A stretch of DNA of 64,000 nucleotides, taken from positions 62,001-126,000 of the forward strand of contig NW_020167534.1 of NCBI RefSeq assembly GCF_001641265.1, written 5' to 3'. Below, piece after piece: positions 33,325 through 44,318 of this stretch. The DNA is from Pseudogymnoascus destructans (Eukaryota; Ascomycota; Leotiomycetes; Thelebolales; Thelebolaceae). The translations under genes and the position numbers were made by a program. Under the pieces are notes generated by a model. That model did no database searches, was not told where the DNA came from, and saw only the letters and a program-made list of their open reading frames with translations. Numbering within the stretch: the first letter of the stretch is position 1; each line of letters begins with the position of its first letter.

Positions 33325-34361
33325 AGCCACTCACCTTGCAATTTGACTCGAAGCTGCAGAAGCAGCGCAGCACGCATGAGTCTAGGATAATCCGCACTGG
33401 AGCAAATTCATGTACGGTAAGGCCTTCTCCTTTCTGTACATTTCTGCCGTTGGAAACATAGGCCATTTTCATTGTACAGCTGGAATCGTGCCACGTCTCG
33501 GTGGGGTAGCAACGTTTGGTCGGAAGCATGATGTTGCATATCCCCGGTCGCCTCGACAAAGTCATTGGGTGCCAGTTGACGGCACAGGCGACACGGCACC
33601 GAATGAAAAGGAGAAGGCTACGAAATCAGTAGGAAAATGGGGCTCTGGATCAGCAACGGGAATCCAATTATAGCTAAAGTATAGTTAGAATATAGCTAGA
33701 GCGCTACTTTGTAAATGGCGAATTAACTGAAGCATTTGGCAATTCATATATGGGGCATCAATGGGTCGATAATGGGTCGTGCATGATGGGCATGAATATC
33801 TTGCTTATTTGCCGTTGGCGCGGAGTAAGTCCGACGTCTCTACGGGCTATTTAGCTATGTAGTTGGACAGTGAGTCGAGGGCACCAGCATACCAGCATAC
33901 CAAAACTGGGTACAGGTGCGCTGGGTGCCCACGAAATAGTGGTGTTGCTGCCCAAAGCGAAAGCTAATATTAGGTTTCATGCTCGGTATTCTCGTCATAT
34001 CGACGGACAGCAACGCGATACTTATCGCAACAATCCAGAACAGTGGAAGCACTTGAAGCATTTGACAAAGGAAATTGTGGACCGTGTTGAAGTAGCCCAC
34101 AAAAGACGACTAAAGCGTCCTGGATCTGTTGTTGAACGCCCGATGTTTTGGTTGTAAAAACAAAGACTGAGCACACAGATAACCCAAGCTCGATAACCAC
34201 CCAAACTAGCGTGATGTTATGATCAGGCCGTCCGAAGTGATCCTCGCTTTCACCTTATATCAACCAATGCCCTTGCTGTGACATGCTCGCACTCCGTGAC
34301 TGAATTGTATCTTGTCCCTAGTGAGGACATCTTCTGCCGGCGTCGGCGCTCTGAAGGTCTC
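33325..34361. other. 1-kb region without a recognised gene
   Basis: Short frames on both strands (for example plus 33870-34157 with a KHLKHLTKEIVDRVEV segment) do not match a family I know. The AT-rich segment 33670-33710 has related words (TATAGCTAAAG, TATAGTTAG, TATAGCTAG) suggestive of repeat decay. Confidence 0.35.
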
Positions 34362-35195
34362 CTAGATGATGTTCCAGGCATCTTCTGCAGCGTGGCAAAA
34401 CTTGGAGCATGCCACACTAGCGGAGAGACTGAAGTTGCTGATGGAGATCTTCTCGTCCACAAACTCGTCGGCGAAATTGTCGGATCCTTTCGCCATGGCG
34501 CCGACGAACACGCAGATGCTCTCGTCTGGCTTCAGCGTCTCCATATACTCCCTAACCTTGACAACAGGCGCATCGAAGCTGAGAGTGATCTTCCTGCAGT
34601 TCGGAGGGAGGTGATCCGAAATCGGGTTCTTGATAACCTTGAGCAGCTTCTCTTGGGAGTTTGTAGAGCGAATAGACAAGCGATGCAATAGCTGGACCAT
34701 AAGTCCAGCAAAGCGCTTGAATGTACGTGGGATTCGGACTGTCGGGCTGACTTCGATGAGGACACCCTTCGCAGTAGCGATATATATTTGCAGCAGACCA
34801 GCCTTGTTGACGGGCGAATCGAGTAGAGTGAGCAAGCACTGCAGACGTTAGTCTCTGCCCCGATAAGATGGCTAGATCGCGCAAACCTGATGTGTAATAT
34901 CTGGTCGGGCATCGCTAATATCGCGGTTCATCTTGCGCATGACGCCAATGTGCTCGTCGCTGTTCAGCAGCGAGTACTTCTCATCGCGGCTGGGCATGCC
35001 TGGCCTCGCTGGCGCACCGTGCGAGGCCTTGTAGGTTTCGAGACTAGCATTTGAGAGCACGACGATCAGGCGCTGGGTGCTCTTGTCAGTCGCGGGAATC
35101 GGGACATGCTGCTCAGCGGTGAGTCGTGGCAGCGATGGTGGCGGGAGTGACTGGGTTCCTGCCATGGTAGTGTCTGTTAGATCGGATGCTGCCAT
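34362..35195 (-). CDS. EMG1: Emg1/Nep1 rRNA pseudouridine N1-methyltransferase
   Basis: Inferred complement(join(34362..34838, 34887..35195)), 261 residues. The 48-bp intron (GTTTGC donor, GACTAAC branch, CTGCAG acceptor) joins ..RPDITHQ to CLLTLLDSPVNKAG. Emg1 is a SPOUT-fold enzyme that methylates a pseudouridine in 18S rRNA and is essential for 40S subunit maturation in yeast nucleoli. Family signatures: LIVVLSNASLETYK, RDISDARPDITHQ, GVLIEVSPTVRIPRTFKRFA, LSIRSTNSQEKLLKVIKNP, VCVFVGAMAKG-type loop (ICVFVGAMAKGSDNFADEF) and SLSASVACSKFCHAAEDAW. The N-terminal about 40 residues are variable. It is an apparently intact housekeeping gene with transposon debris on its far side. Confidence 0.96.
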
Positions 35196-35859
35196 GGTGT
35201 TGAACAGTGGAGTGTTTGGAGGAAATGTTCAACATTGAAGTTTGATGGAGGAGGGGGTGGGGGCGGGGGTGGGGGTGGATGTGTTGGTTGAGCGGAGAAA
35301 TATCGAAAAAGGTTTTGCAAAAGTCAGTGTTAGATGGATGGGATGATGCTACTCACTCGGCCGCTTAACGTTTCTCTCTTCTGGGGAAGACATTGTGACT
35401 TTTGGGTGGGGGGGGGTTTCGAGATAAAATTTGTGATAGGTCAATCCAGAAGAATTAACAACAAAAATGGATCAAATCTGGAGAGAAATGATCACAGCGG
35501 GGTAATTAGGAGATAGATAAGGTAGATGAAGAGATAATTGTGGCGAAATATGTGAAGTCGGGGATAGTTTGATGGAAGAGTATGAAGAGATGAAGGAGAG
35601 ATTGATGGGGGGAATTTGTGTCAACCTCTTTTATTTTCAGTGTGCGACCGACGTCGGCGAATTTACTTGCTCAGGCGACAACACGTGCCTCTGAATATCT
35701 TCGAGTACTGTTGAGGGAAAGAGAATTGCTTTTCCCAGTGCAATCGTCGGGCTCCCCAATTGGCGCTTGGCGTGAGCAGATTGCCTCAGAACTCCGACGC
35801 ATTGGGTTTCAGGCCCAAACCCTTCTGTTACTCAGGGCGTTTGGGTAGGCCCTCCGAAT
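35196..35859. other. EMG1 upstream region and approach to copia-1
   Basis: Contains the G-rich run at 35249-35277 and further G runs near 35409. The segment from about 35640 (ACCTCTTTTATTTTCAGTG) may already belong to the copia-1 LTR, but no LTR edge was fixed. Confidence 0.4.
35249..35277 (+). other. G-quadruplex-prone run in EMG1 upstream region
   Basis: Four successive runs of five G separated by single bases (pattern G5-T-G5-C-G5-T-G5) lie about 55 bp upstream of the EMG1 start. The strand shown is the template strand for EMG1. The sequence meets the classic four-tract G4 rule. Confidence 0.7.
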
Positions 35860-36337
35860 GACATAAATAATACATAGGCTCCGTTGGTAGTGTAGTAATT
35901 CAATTCAATTTAATCAGTTTGTTCTATATACTGTAGTCTACTGTCAAGTTTTCCTGCCCGTTGCGCAAAAGCCCGAAGGTCCGTCCGGTCACCAAATACA
36001 CTGCACGATTTGCGCGCGGTCGCAATATTTCGGTGCTTCCACCAACAGGTTATGAGCCCGGCGACGCTCAGAAAGCTTCATATTTGAACCAAGGAATTGA
36101 TTCCGAAGTCTCACATCGAAAAAGTGAGAGTCTGAGCTACTCGCCGGCAGTACTCAGTCGAAAGAAGCCCGCAAAGTAAACCATCGATTTGGCCGCGGCG
36201 GTTCAACACTACAAGCCGGAAAAGTGATAACGGCTCACAAAAAATGGAGTCCGAACAAATCGAAAGGTCCCGGATCCAGAAACTGTCTGGTCCGAACTAT
36301 CGGAATTGGGCCCTTCAGATCCAGATCGAGCTCATTA
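35860..36337 (+). mobile_element. copia-1: LTR end, primer-binding site and gag start
   Basis: The LTR-end region (ACTGTAGTCTACTGTCAAG) and the leader match copia-2 at 49340-49600. Shared blocks include the primer-binding site, AATTGATTCCGAAGTCTCA and AAAGTGAGAGTCTGAGCTAC. Gag starts at 36244 with MESEQIERSRIQKLSGPN and YRNWALQIQIEL, the usual copia gag entry. The frame is cut at about 36337, where an LTR-A copy begins. Everything downstream is missing. Confidence 0.75.
36044..36062 (+). other. copia-1 primer-binding site (initiator tRNA-Met anticodon arm)
   Basis: AACAGGTTATGAGCCCGGC. The core GGTTATGAGCCC is the reverse complement of GGGCTCATAACC, the anticodon stem-loop of eukaryotic initiator tRNA-Met with CAT at its centre. 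Use of an internal half-tRNA primer is known for Drosophila copia. Confidence 0.65.
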
Positions 36338-36974
36338 TCACATGACATATCTCTATCAACTAGAGGCCTAGGAACATGAACGATAGCCCCAAAAGCTTCT
36401 ACAACCATCTATTATTCATTACACGTCATCGCTCCTTAGTTACCCACAAGATTGGTTAAGTTATGACATAATTTGTCTATAGGGGTACTCTGACCTTGGA
36501 CCTCCCTTTACTTCCTATAGGCTACGAACCTAAGAGATGGTTCTATGGGATTCTCTTACGTCGACTACAGTTACCAAGCCTGGTAAGTCATGGAAAGTCT
36601 TGGAAAATGAGAGAACTACACTCCTTTAGCATAAATAGGATTTCCCTTTCCTTAAGAAAGGGCAAGCAGACAATACAGTAAATCGACTATCACATACTTC
36701 CACGTCTTTTCCAAGCTTCCCATTGATCTTGTTGCTCCTTGTTTCTGAAAAGTCAGTGAGGTGCTAACCTCTGACTTATCCCTGAGTTCTCAGACTCAAC
36801 ATTTGTTACAACTTGTCTAAACCACTCTACTACATCATACACCTGATTGCTGCATTGTGGAATAGTCTAAGCTACGACCCTTTGGCTCTTTTTCCTAAGA
36901 CAGTGTGTTGTCTTAGGAAAATCATCCCTTCCTTGGGTGGCTAGATTCTCACATCTGGTGCACCCACCATTACA
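36338..36974 (+). mobile_element. LTR-A copy 1, 3' part
   Basis: Closely matches the 3' two-thirds of the complete LTR-A at 38691-39625, from CATATCTCTA(T/C)CAACTAGAGG to the terminal CACCCACCATTACA. The 5' 235 bp are missing here, and a 5' segment of the same family lies next to it in inverted orientation. Confidence 0.85.
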
Positions 36975-37210
36975 TTAAGTAGGAGATTTTCTTAATAACT
37001 TGTTCAATGAGTGTCCAAATGATATGCCGTGATGTATGTAGCATAAACAGATGTAGTAGAAGAGTTTGCAGCAATCGTTGAGTAGTATTGCTCTTGTTGT
37101 TGGTGTGACAAGCCAAAATATGTATAGTGACTTGTAGGTTTGAGGAGGAGATTTCTAAGTTTGCTCTTGAGTTTGATAGCAAACTGAGTGCAACGAATGT
37201 CAGTATGACA
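36975..37210 (-). mobile_element. LTR-A 5' segment, inverted relative to its neighbour
   Basis: Read on the minus strand from 37210 it begins TGTCATACTGACATTCG and follows the start of LTR-A for about 235 bp up to AAAATCTCCTACTTAA. It stops where the adjacent copy 1 begins in LTR-A coordinates. The two pieces together make up nearly one complete LTR-A with its 5' third inverted and moved to the other side. Confidence 0.8.
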
Positions 37211-37215
37211 ACTAG

Positions 37216-37985
37216 CTAGGTGTTGCATTTTCCGCCGGGTGTTCGATGGTTCATGTAGTAGACGAGATAGTTAGAGATCCATTCTGAGGCTGGTCCTCGA
37301 AAGAGTGCCACAGCCCATAGGACCTGTTCCACTTCTTTGTTGAAGTGTTTGGTGTTAAACGCCATCCATAGCTCCGTCTGGATGATGAAGCTCTTAAGCT
37401 TCTTGCGATCCCCATGAAAGGTGTCTGGGAATGCAATCTTCAATTTGTCCGAAGGGTGAGCCTGTGGGGCTTCGATGGTAGGTTCAGTAGCAACCTTCCC
37501 CTTCAATCCAATGTTTAATCCAGTATCGTCTCCAGCCATGTTGCTTTGTGTGTAAGCCGGTACCTCGTAGAAGTGGTGCTCAAAGTGTAACACTGACTTC
37601 TAAACGATAGAAGACACAGAGGTTTCTTGCGTAAGGTTGACTTGACAGAGGAGGCAGGGGATTAGACACAAAGGCTTTCCAAGTAACACGTTACAGTATT
37701 GTAAAGAATACTATATTGAGTTGAGCATGAAGCTCCTATCTAAGGAAATACTATCTACTTATATAGTGGCGTCGTGCCTCATGGGTAATCTGGATAGTTG
37801 GCGGATAGCTAGATATTCAGGATAGTTCATGGATAGCTCAACTATCCAATATCCACTAGTTTCTGCAACTATCCATTAGCCCTGTCAGACGGCAGCCTAC
37901 CCCGCTTGCCCCCTGTGACTCACACGTCACGTTACTAGGCCCTGGCCCTGTAACCATGACGTCATGTTACTGTAGCCGTAACACT
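37216..37985 (-). mobile_element. gypsy-1: 5' LTR and gag fragment
   Basis: On the minus strand an LTR runs from TGTTACGGC (37985) to GTGTTACA (ending at 37586), about 400 bp, with a TATA-like CTATATAAG. After a short leader a Gag frame starts at 37543 (MAGDDTGLNIGLKG) and contains FPDTFHGDRKKLKSFIIQ and LWMAFN, typical of Ty3/gypsy Gag (retrotrans_gag). It stops at 37216, beside an LTR-A segment. The remaining polyprotein is absent. Confidence 0.75.
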
Positions 37986-38208
37986 CAGCCTACAAGAAGC
38001 CCTCAAAAACTGAAAAGGGGTAAACTTACTCCTCAAGAAAGAAAGCACAGAATGAACAACAACCTTTGTTTATACTGTGGCAAAGGGGGACACAGAATTC
38101 AGGAGGTGCTGATTCAAAACATATAGCAGCCTCAGACACAGTCACAGCTGCTATTCCTGAAAAACTTGAAAAATCCCCACCAGGCACAACTTCAACTGAG
38201 ACTACAAC

Positions 38209-39640
38209 TGTAACGATGTACGGTTACGCTTGCGCTACATCCCACTGAGCCAAAAAGACTACAGTATTCCGGCTCGCCCGGAATACGCGTAACACGCTTT
38301 ATATACCACATGTACTGTAACGGCGGCACCCGTTACAATTACCCCCTTTAGTCTGTGACGTCCCGGCACGGATGTAGAGGCTTCTAGCGTATCATCTCAT
38401 ACTTGCTTCTAGGCCCGTTACTACTCAGGATGCTAAGGTATGTATATAATAGCTTAAGCCCCCAAGGACGCCCCCTTGTCAGCCAGGTAAGGAATTACAC
38501 TGATTGCTCACTTAGCCCACCCAACTAGCGAGCCAATCAAAACCCATTGACCAATGAGCTGGAATACTCTTGTAACGATGTATAGTTATGCTCGCGCTAC
38601 ATCCCACTGAGCCAAAAAAGACTACAGTATCCCGGCTCGCCCGGAATACGCGTAACACGCTTTATATACCACATGTACTGTAACGGCAGCTGTCATACTG
38701 ACATTCGTTGCACTCAGTTTGCTATCAAACTCAAGAGCAAACTTAGAAATCTCCTCCTCAAACCTACAAGTCACCATACATATCTTGGCTTATCACACCA
38801 ACAACAGAAGCAATACTACTCAACGATTGCTGCAAACTCTTCTACTACATCTGTTTATGCTACATACATCACGGCATATCATTTGGACACTCATTGAACA
38901 AGTTATTAAGAAAATCTCCTCCTTAAGGGGGTGGGCCAATACTACCACATGGCATATCTCTACCAACTAGAGGCCTAGGAACATGAACGATAGCTCTAGA
39001 AGCTTCTACAACCCTCTATGATTCATTACACGTCATCGCTCCTTAGTTACCCACAAGATTGGTTAAGTTATGACATAATTCGTCTATAGGTACTCTGACC
39101 TTGGACCTCCTTTTCACTTCCTATAGGCTAGGAACCCAAGAGATGGTTCTATGGGATTCTCTTACGTTCACTACATGATTAGCAAGCTAGTTGTGGGTCG
39201 CACTTGATTTCTAATACATTTACCAAGCCTGGTTAGTCATGGAAAGTCATGGAAAATGAGAGAACTACACTCCTTTGGCATAAATGGATTGCCCTTTCCT
39301 TAAGAAAGGGCAAGCAGGCAATACAGTAAATCGACTAGCACATACTTCTATGTCTTTTCCAAGCTTCCAAGCATTGATCTTGTTATTCTCTGTTTTTGAA
39401 AAGTCAGTGAGGTGCTAACCTCTGACTTACCCCTGAGTTCTCAGACTCAACATTTGTTGCAACTTGTCTAAACCACTTCACCACATCATACACCTGATTG
39501 CTGCGTTGTAGAATAGTCTAAGCTACAACCCTTTGGCTCTGTTTCCTAAGACAGTGTGTTGTCTTAGTAAATTCATCCCTTCCTTGGGTGGCTGGATTCT
39601 CATATCTGGTGCACCCACCATTACAGCAGCACCCGTTACA
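38209..39640 (+). mobile_element. TRIM-like miniature LTR element (family C) with nested LTR-A
   Basis: Two near-identical LTRs of about 130 bp start TGTAACGATGTA and end CACCCGTTACA: 38209-38337, and 38571-38690 continued at 39631-39640. They enclose a 233-bp internal region without coding capacity. A 5-bp target duplication ACAAC flanks the whole (38204-38208 and 39641-39645). Without the nested LTR-A the element is about 490 bp, the size of terminal-repeat retrotransposons in miniature. It interrupts gypsy-2. Confidence 0.85.
38691..39625 (+). mobile_element. LTR-A solo LTR, complete reference copy
   Basis: A 935-bp element from TGTCATACTG to CACCATTACA (TG..CA ends), flanked by the perfect 5-bp duplication GCAGC (38686-38690 and 39626-39630). 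It is inserted near the end of the second LTR of the family C element. It has no coding capacity. Other copies are at 36338-37210, 41959-42884 and 53335-54394. Confidence 0.9.
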
Positions 39641-40624
39641 ACAACTTCTCCCCTAGACAACAAAGATGTGTCGATGGTGCTTTCTCAGAGTTTCACACAC
39701 CTGTTAATCCCTATTCAACTCCATTTCAAACAACAGGTGTTATCTACAAGGGTTATGATAGACTCAGGGGCAACAGGCAACTTTATATCTCAAGACCTCA
39801 TCTTGACACACCAGTTACCTACAATTCCCAAATGCACTCCAGAGTTGCTCCGAGTCATTGATGGAACTCCTATCAGTTCAGGTTCCATTACCTGCAACAC
39901 CCCAGTACTCAAACTTGAGATTCCCCTAGGAAAATCAACATTTTCAGACACCATCTCTTTAGATGTTATACCAATGAAGTACCCAGTCATCCTAGGTCTT
40001 CCATGGCTTCAAAGGCATGATCCAACTATCAATTGGAAGCATTTATCGCTTGGGTTTAGCTCAAATCCTGAGCTCAATACTGAAAAAACCCTTCAAGCCT
40101 CAGTTACCCCTATTCAGGTCCAAGACTCAAACTTGTCCCAGATCAAGGATTTTGACCAAACTATGGACGATATATCATCTCTGATATGGGTTAAACCTTT
40201 CCAACCTGTCCTGGAGATAGCAGCTACTTCAGATTTGGAGAAATCATCTCAGGAGGTCATTTTGCCTTTAGCATACCAAGACTACCAACATCTTTTTGAC
40301 AAGGCAAAGGCATCAATTCTGCCAAAGCACCAGCCTTATGACCATGAGATACCACTCGCAGAAGGCTCAATGACTCCCTACTGCCCTATCTACTCTCTAT
40401 CTGAATTAGAGCTGAAAACTCTCAGAGAATACCTAGATGATAACCTTAGTTCTGGCTTTATCAGACCTTCTTCCTCACCAGCAGGAGCTCCCATTCTTTT
40501 TGTCAAAAAGAAAGATGGTTCCTTGCATCCCTGTGTTGATTATAGGGGCCTTAATGCAGTCACTGTTAAAAACAGATATGCTTTACCCCTTATCCCTGAG
40601 CTCATAGATAGGCTCTATTAACTT

Positions 40625-41100
40625 AGGGCAATGTAGGTTTCGGATTTTGAGTATTCGTTGGTGTAGTGTGCTAGCAATGACCTTTAGTAAATATGACTTG
40701 ATCATTTACCATATTAAGTGTAACTCCATGTTGCTTCATCCAAGCCTTCCTAAGAATGATGGAATGTTTCCCAAGAGTGGTGATGAATAGAGGGCATAGA
40801 CTTTTGAGGTGGTCTTGGACCTATAGGCAAGGGTATATAGCATGAGTGATGGGAGGGGCTGCTGTTCCATCAAAGCCTTGAATAGGGTGTGGCTTTAAAA
40901 GCTCTACTAGTGATATGCCTTCTATCTCACAAATTCGTTCTGCGTCAACAGCATTCACAAAGTTTCCTCTAGTAGCTCTAGTATCAATAAGAGCTTGTGC
41001 TTTGATTTTCGATTTTCCTATCATACAAGTAATTATAAATGGAGTATCTAGATCTAATGCTAAAGCTTAAGGAAGAAGTTGCAATTCTTGCTGTTGTAAC
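40625..41100 (-). mobile_element. gypsy-3 protease fragment, decayed
   Basis: The minus strand encodes a retropepsin region: MIGKSKIKAQALIDTRATRG, NFVNAVDAERICEIEGISL and, after a frameshift, HSIILRKAWMKQHGVTLNM. The expected active-site DTGAT-G reads DTRATRG. Both Gly-to-Arg changes are explained by G-to-A transitions. It abuts the truncated gypsy-2 RT in opposite orientation. Confidence 0.7.
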
Positions 41101-41333
41101 ACCTTTAGGGATGTCTTGTCTAAAGGTTATTCGTTTCCCGAAAGGGGTTCATTATCTGTGCTCACTTTGTGGACTCAAGCTTGCTTAGTAGGGCATTCAA
41201 AAGCTCAATATCCTGTCTGCTAGCAAACGAAGCAACGGCCTTCCTACATTAGGTTGTGGTGGGGTGCTCGGTATAGCTTTGACTGCCTAGAGTTAACAAG
41301 CTGATTTGAGCTGACAGAAGATGTGTAAGGACA

Positions 41334-41581
41334 CAGGGCACCCAGCTCACAGTAATAGCATATGAGAGTGCGAGTCGGAGGCTAAACGGATGCTATCCTA
41401 TAGGTCTACTACGAAGGATACAAAAAAGATGAGGGGGGAACCCCATGAGTCGATTCCCTCAAGTACCCAAAAACCATCCGACTCGGTTCCGACTTGGTTA
41501 GCCCACCCAAATGATCACATGTGACCCCGCAGCTACCCAGAGTCTACTCCTTAGAATGAGAGACGAGAAGGCATCCTTACA
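41334..41581 (+). mobile_element. LTR-B copy 1 (short subfamily)
   Basis: 248 bp, TGTAAGGACACAGGGCACCC to GGCATCCTTACA, with terminal inverted octamer TGTAAGGA/TCCTTACA. It is flanked by the 5-bp duplication AGATG (41329-41333, 41582-41586). It lies in decayed gypsy sequence. Confidence 0.9.
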
Positions 41582-41586
41582 AGATG

Positions 41587-41953
41587 GCTGTTTTGCTCTG
41601 CTTTAAGAATCCTGTGGCTTAGGAGCTTGCTGAACAATGCGAGGGACAGCTTGAGCCTCTTGAGCTTGAAGCTGTTAGATATTATAGTGTACAGTGAGAT
41701 CAAAAAAGGTTAGAAGGTTGGTTGGGGGTGGTAGTAGTGTTGGTGGTTAGGGCGGGGGGGCTAGAAAGGTTGTTAGATATTAAGGAAGGATGGAGGTCTT
41801 CTAGCTAGAAGTCTCAATATCTATCGTACGGAGTTGCCGGGTAGTCGCCTAATTGATGGAAGGACTTGGAGGTTTTCATTTACCATTTCTACATATTCAC
41901 TTTGGATATTCCCAAGTCTTTTCACATAGTAATAGCATGGGGATCCTAGGGGG
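41587..41953. other. decayed repeat-derived segment
   Basis: No intact frame. A GGTTGGTTGGGGGTGGTAG G-rich tract occurs near 41719. It probably belongs to the same old gypsy remnant as 40625-41100. Confidence 0.35.
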
Positions 41954-41958
41954 GTGTT

Positions 41959-42884
41959 TGTAATGGTGGGTGCACCAGATGTGAGAATCTAGCCACCCAA
42001 GGAAGGGATGAATTTACTAAGACAACACACTGTCTTAGGAAAAAGAGCCAAAGGGTCGTAGCTTAGACTATTCCACAACGCAGCAATCAGGTGTGTGATG
42101 TAGTGAAGTGATTCAGACAAGTTGCAACAAATGTTGAGTCTGGGAACTCAGGGGTAAGTCAGAGGTTAACACCTCACTGACTTTTCAGAAACAAGGAGTA
42201 ACAAGATCAATGCTTGGAAGCTTGGAAAAGACGTGGAAGTATGTGATAGTCAATTTACTGTATTGTCTGCTTGCCCTTTCTTAAGGAAAGGGCAATCCTA
42301 TTTCTGCTAAAGGAATGTAGTTCTCTCATTTTCCAAGACTTTCCATGACTTACCAGGCTTGGTAACTGTAGTCGACGTAAGAGAATCCCATAGAACCATC
42401 TCTTAGGTTCGTAGCCTATAGGAAGTAAAAGGAGGTCCAAGGTCAGAGTACCCCTATAGACAAATTATGTCATAGACAAATTATGTCACAGACAAATTAT
42501 GTCATAACTTAACCAATCTTGTGGGTAACTAAAGAGCGATGACATGTAATGAATCATAGAGGTTCGTAGGAGCTTTTAGAGCTATCGTTCATGCTCCTAG
42601 GCCTCTAGTTGGTAGAGATATGTCATGTGGTAGTATGAGTGATGTCATGTAATGAATCATAGAGGGTTGTAGAGATATGCTATGTGGTAATATCGGCCCA
42701 GTAACTAAGGAGCGATGACGTGTAATGAATCATAGATGGTTGTAGCAATCGTTGAGTAGTATTGCTCTTGTTGTTGGTGTGACAAGCCAAAATATGTATA
42801 GTGACTTGTAGGTTTGAGGAGGAGATTTCCAAGTTTGCTCTTGAGTTTGATAGCAAACTGAGTGCAACGAATGTCAGTATGACA
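41959..42884 (-). mobile_element. LTR-A solo LTR, complete
   Basis: A full copy on the minus strand, 926 bp, with terminal TGTAATGG..TATGACA on the plus strand. It is flanked by the perfect 5-bp duplication GTGTT (41954-41958 and 42885-42889). Internally it differs from the reference by three tandem copies of an ACAAATTATGTCATAG-like unit (about 42458-42505) and by rearranged duplications of a GTGTAATGAATCATAG-type segment. Confidence 0.9.
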
Positions 42885-42885
42885 G

Positions 42886-43118
42886 TGTTGTACCATGGTA
42901 CTCTGGTCACATGATCTCACCGTGACTTCACCACCCGAAAATTCAGATTAGATCTCAAAGCTAGGCAAAAACAGCGAAAAATCCACCACTCCTGTTGAAC
43001 TAGCAAAAGTGAATCAATCCACTTCTGCTGTAGTTCTTATAGTCGGCTATATTATAACAGAATTTTCGGGTAGTGAAGTCACGGTGAGATCATGTGACCA
43101 GAGTACCATAGTACAACA
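42886..43118. mobile_element. MITE-like element with 59-bp terminal inverted repeats
   Basis: 233 bp. The left arm 42886-42944 starts TGTTGTACCATGGTACTCTG. The right arm 43060-43118 is its reverse complement with only a few mismatches. There is no coding capacity. The left edge coincides with the LTR-A target duplication, so LTR-A inserted at the very end of this element. Its own target duplication was not identified. Confidence 0.75.
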
Positions 43119-44318
43119 TCGAGTCAATCGAGCGGGTGTCGGCGGGCGGTGAGTAGACTTTGTAGACAGGACCCTGAGTTCTGCACAGTGGTGTATGCGG
43201 GGTGGAGGTATACAGTACATACACACTCTCGCTCACCCTTTATTTCTTCTCTCTATTTATTTTATCCTCTCCATTTATTCTCACGGCATCAAAACACAAC
43301 AACTTCATCCTTCAAGAATCGCCGACACATTGCGACCAGTTATGGCCACCACAACCAAACATCGACAGGTATAACTTATATGTACAGCAGTCAAACACTC
43401 CTGCTGAAGCAAATGTAGAACAGCCACTGTTTCAAATTTGCCCAGTTGTGGATGCCCCATCACAATGACTGCCGGCGCGTATGCCCTCGCAACCGCCGTG
43501 GCCCAAGCCTGACATGCCAATGTTCCACTACAATCAGACTATGGAAGGATCGAGAAAGCCCATCGCAGGGAGAGCTTACTGCCTGCCTTTAAGAGCTAGA
43601 CACGGCAATTGTGACAGGTTTGATATTCTTCAATGTGGGGTTTTTGGCGTTACGAATGTCATGCTGTTTGAGCTTGGCACCATTTTTCTCTTACAACTGC
43701 TGTTTGGCATGGGACAATGCGCAATAATCGGAAACTCCATCTCGAATCCCGCCTCCCTTCTTACAAATGGCAACAGCCAGACCAGGCATCTGTGATAGGC
43801 TCTTTTACGAAGTTCTAGGGAAGTTCTAGGAAGTTTCCAATAAACTTTCCTGAAGATCTCGTCTCGGCTTGTCTGATGTCCATATCCCTCATCTTCACCT
43901 CACAGAATCGCCGCCAGGCATTACATCTCCTGTCTCATATACTCAACGGGGTCTCCACATCCACTTCACGGACGATACAATGCTCGTTGCAAACCATGGC
44001 CTCGTCTGTCATCTGTTGCTCCCTTCTAGTCGATGCCAAGCTTCCTACAAAAAGTACTCTGCATCCAAATTATCCCATCTCTTTTTGTTACCTTCATCAC
44101 CGTCTTAAAATCTCTCTTTCACCTTCCCAAACGTGCATATTCGTGCGGTTTTATTTCTCTTCTTCAATCTATAATTGCCGGTCAATCAGATCACACGTCG
44201 AACGTGTCTTTCTTTTTCTTACATCTAATTCCTTGACGGATAACAACGCTCATTACATCCAACCTCACCAGCCTCTCGACTCCTACCATCTTATAATTCT
44301 GGTCAAGAAGCCGCTACA
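43119..44318. other. 1.2-kb region upstream of the Asn-rich gene, no confident gene
   Basis: Pyrimidine-rich tracts (43210-43300, 44080-44230) suit a long promoter and leader for the gene at 44319. Frames at 43481-43795 and 43876-44610 lack recognisable features, and the second overlaps the repeat of the next gene out of frame. Confidence 0.4.

Larger units (their letters stand above)
37986..40620 (+). mobile_element. gypsy-2: zinc knuckle, protease and RT start, split by nested insertions
   Basis: The left part (37986-38208) encodes a nucleocapsid end, KLTPQERKHRMNNNLCLYCG KGGH in two pieces (CX2C..H, final Cys lost). After the TRIM insertion the frame resumes at 39641 with the retropepsin region (VMIDSGATGNFISQDLI; active-site DSGA) and VILGLPWLQRHDP. 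It enters the reverse transcriptase at LPKHQPYDHEIPL, GFIRPSSSPAGAPILFVKKK and CVDYRGLNAVTVKNRY, then ends at 40620 before the catalytic YxDD motif. The surviving protein-coding parts lack stop codons, in contrast to copia-2. Confidence 0.85.

Noticed and set aside
33870..34157. Plus-strand 95-codon frame with KHLKHLTKEIVDRVEV
   Set aside because: No family recognised, no splice extension, and it lies in repeat-like AT-rich DNA. Not called.
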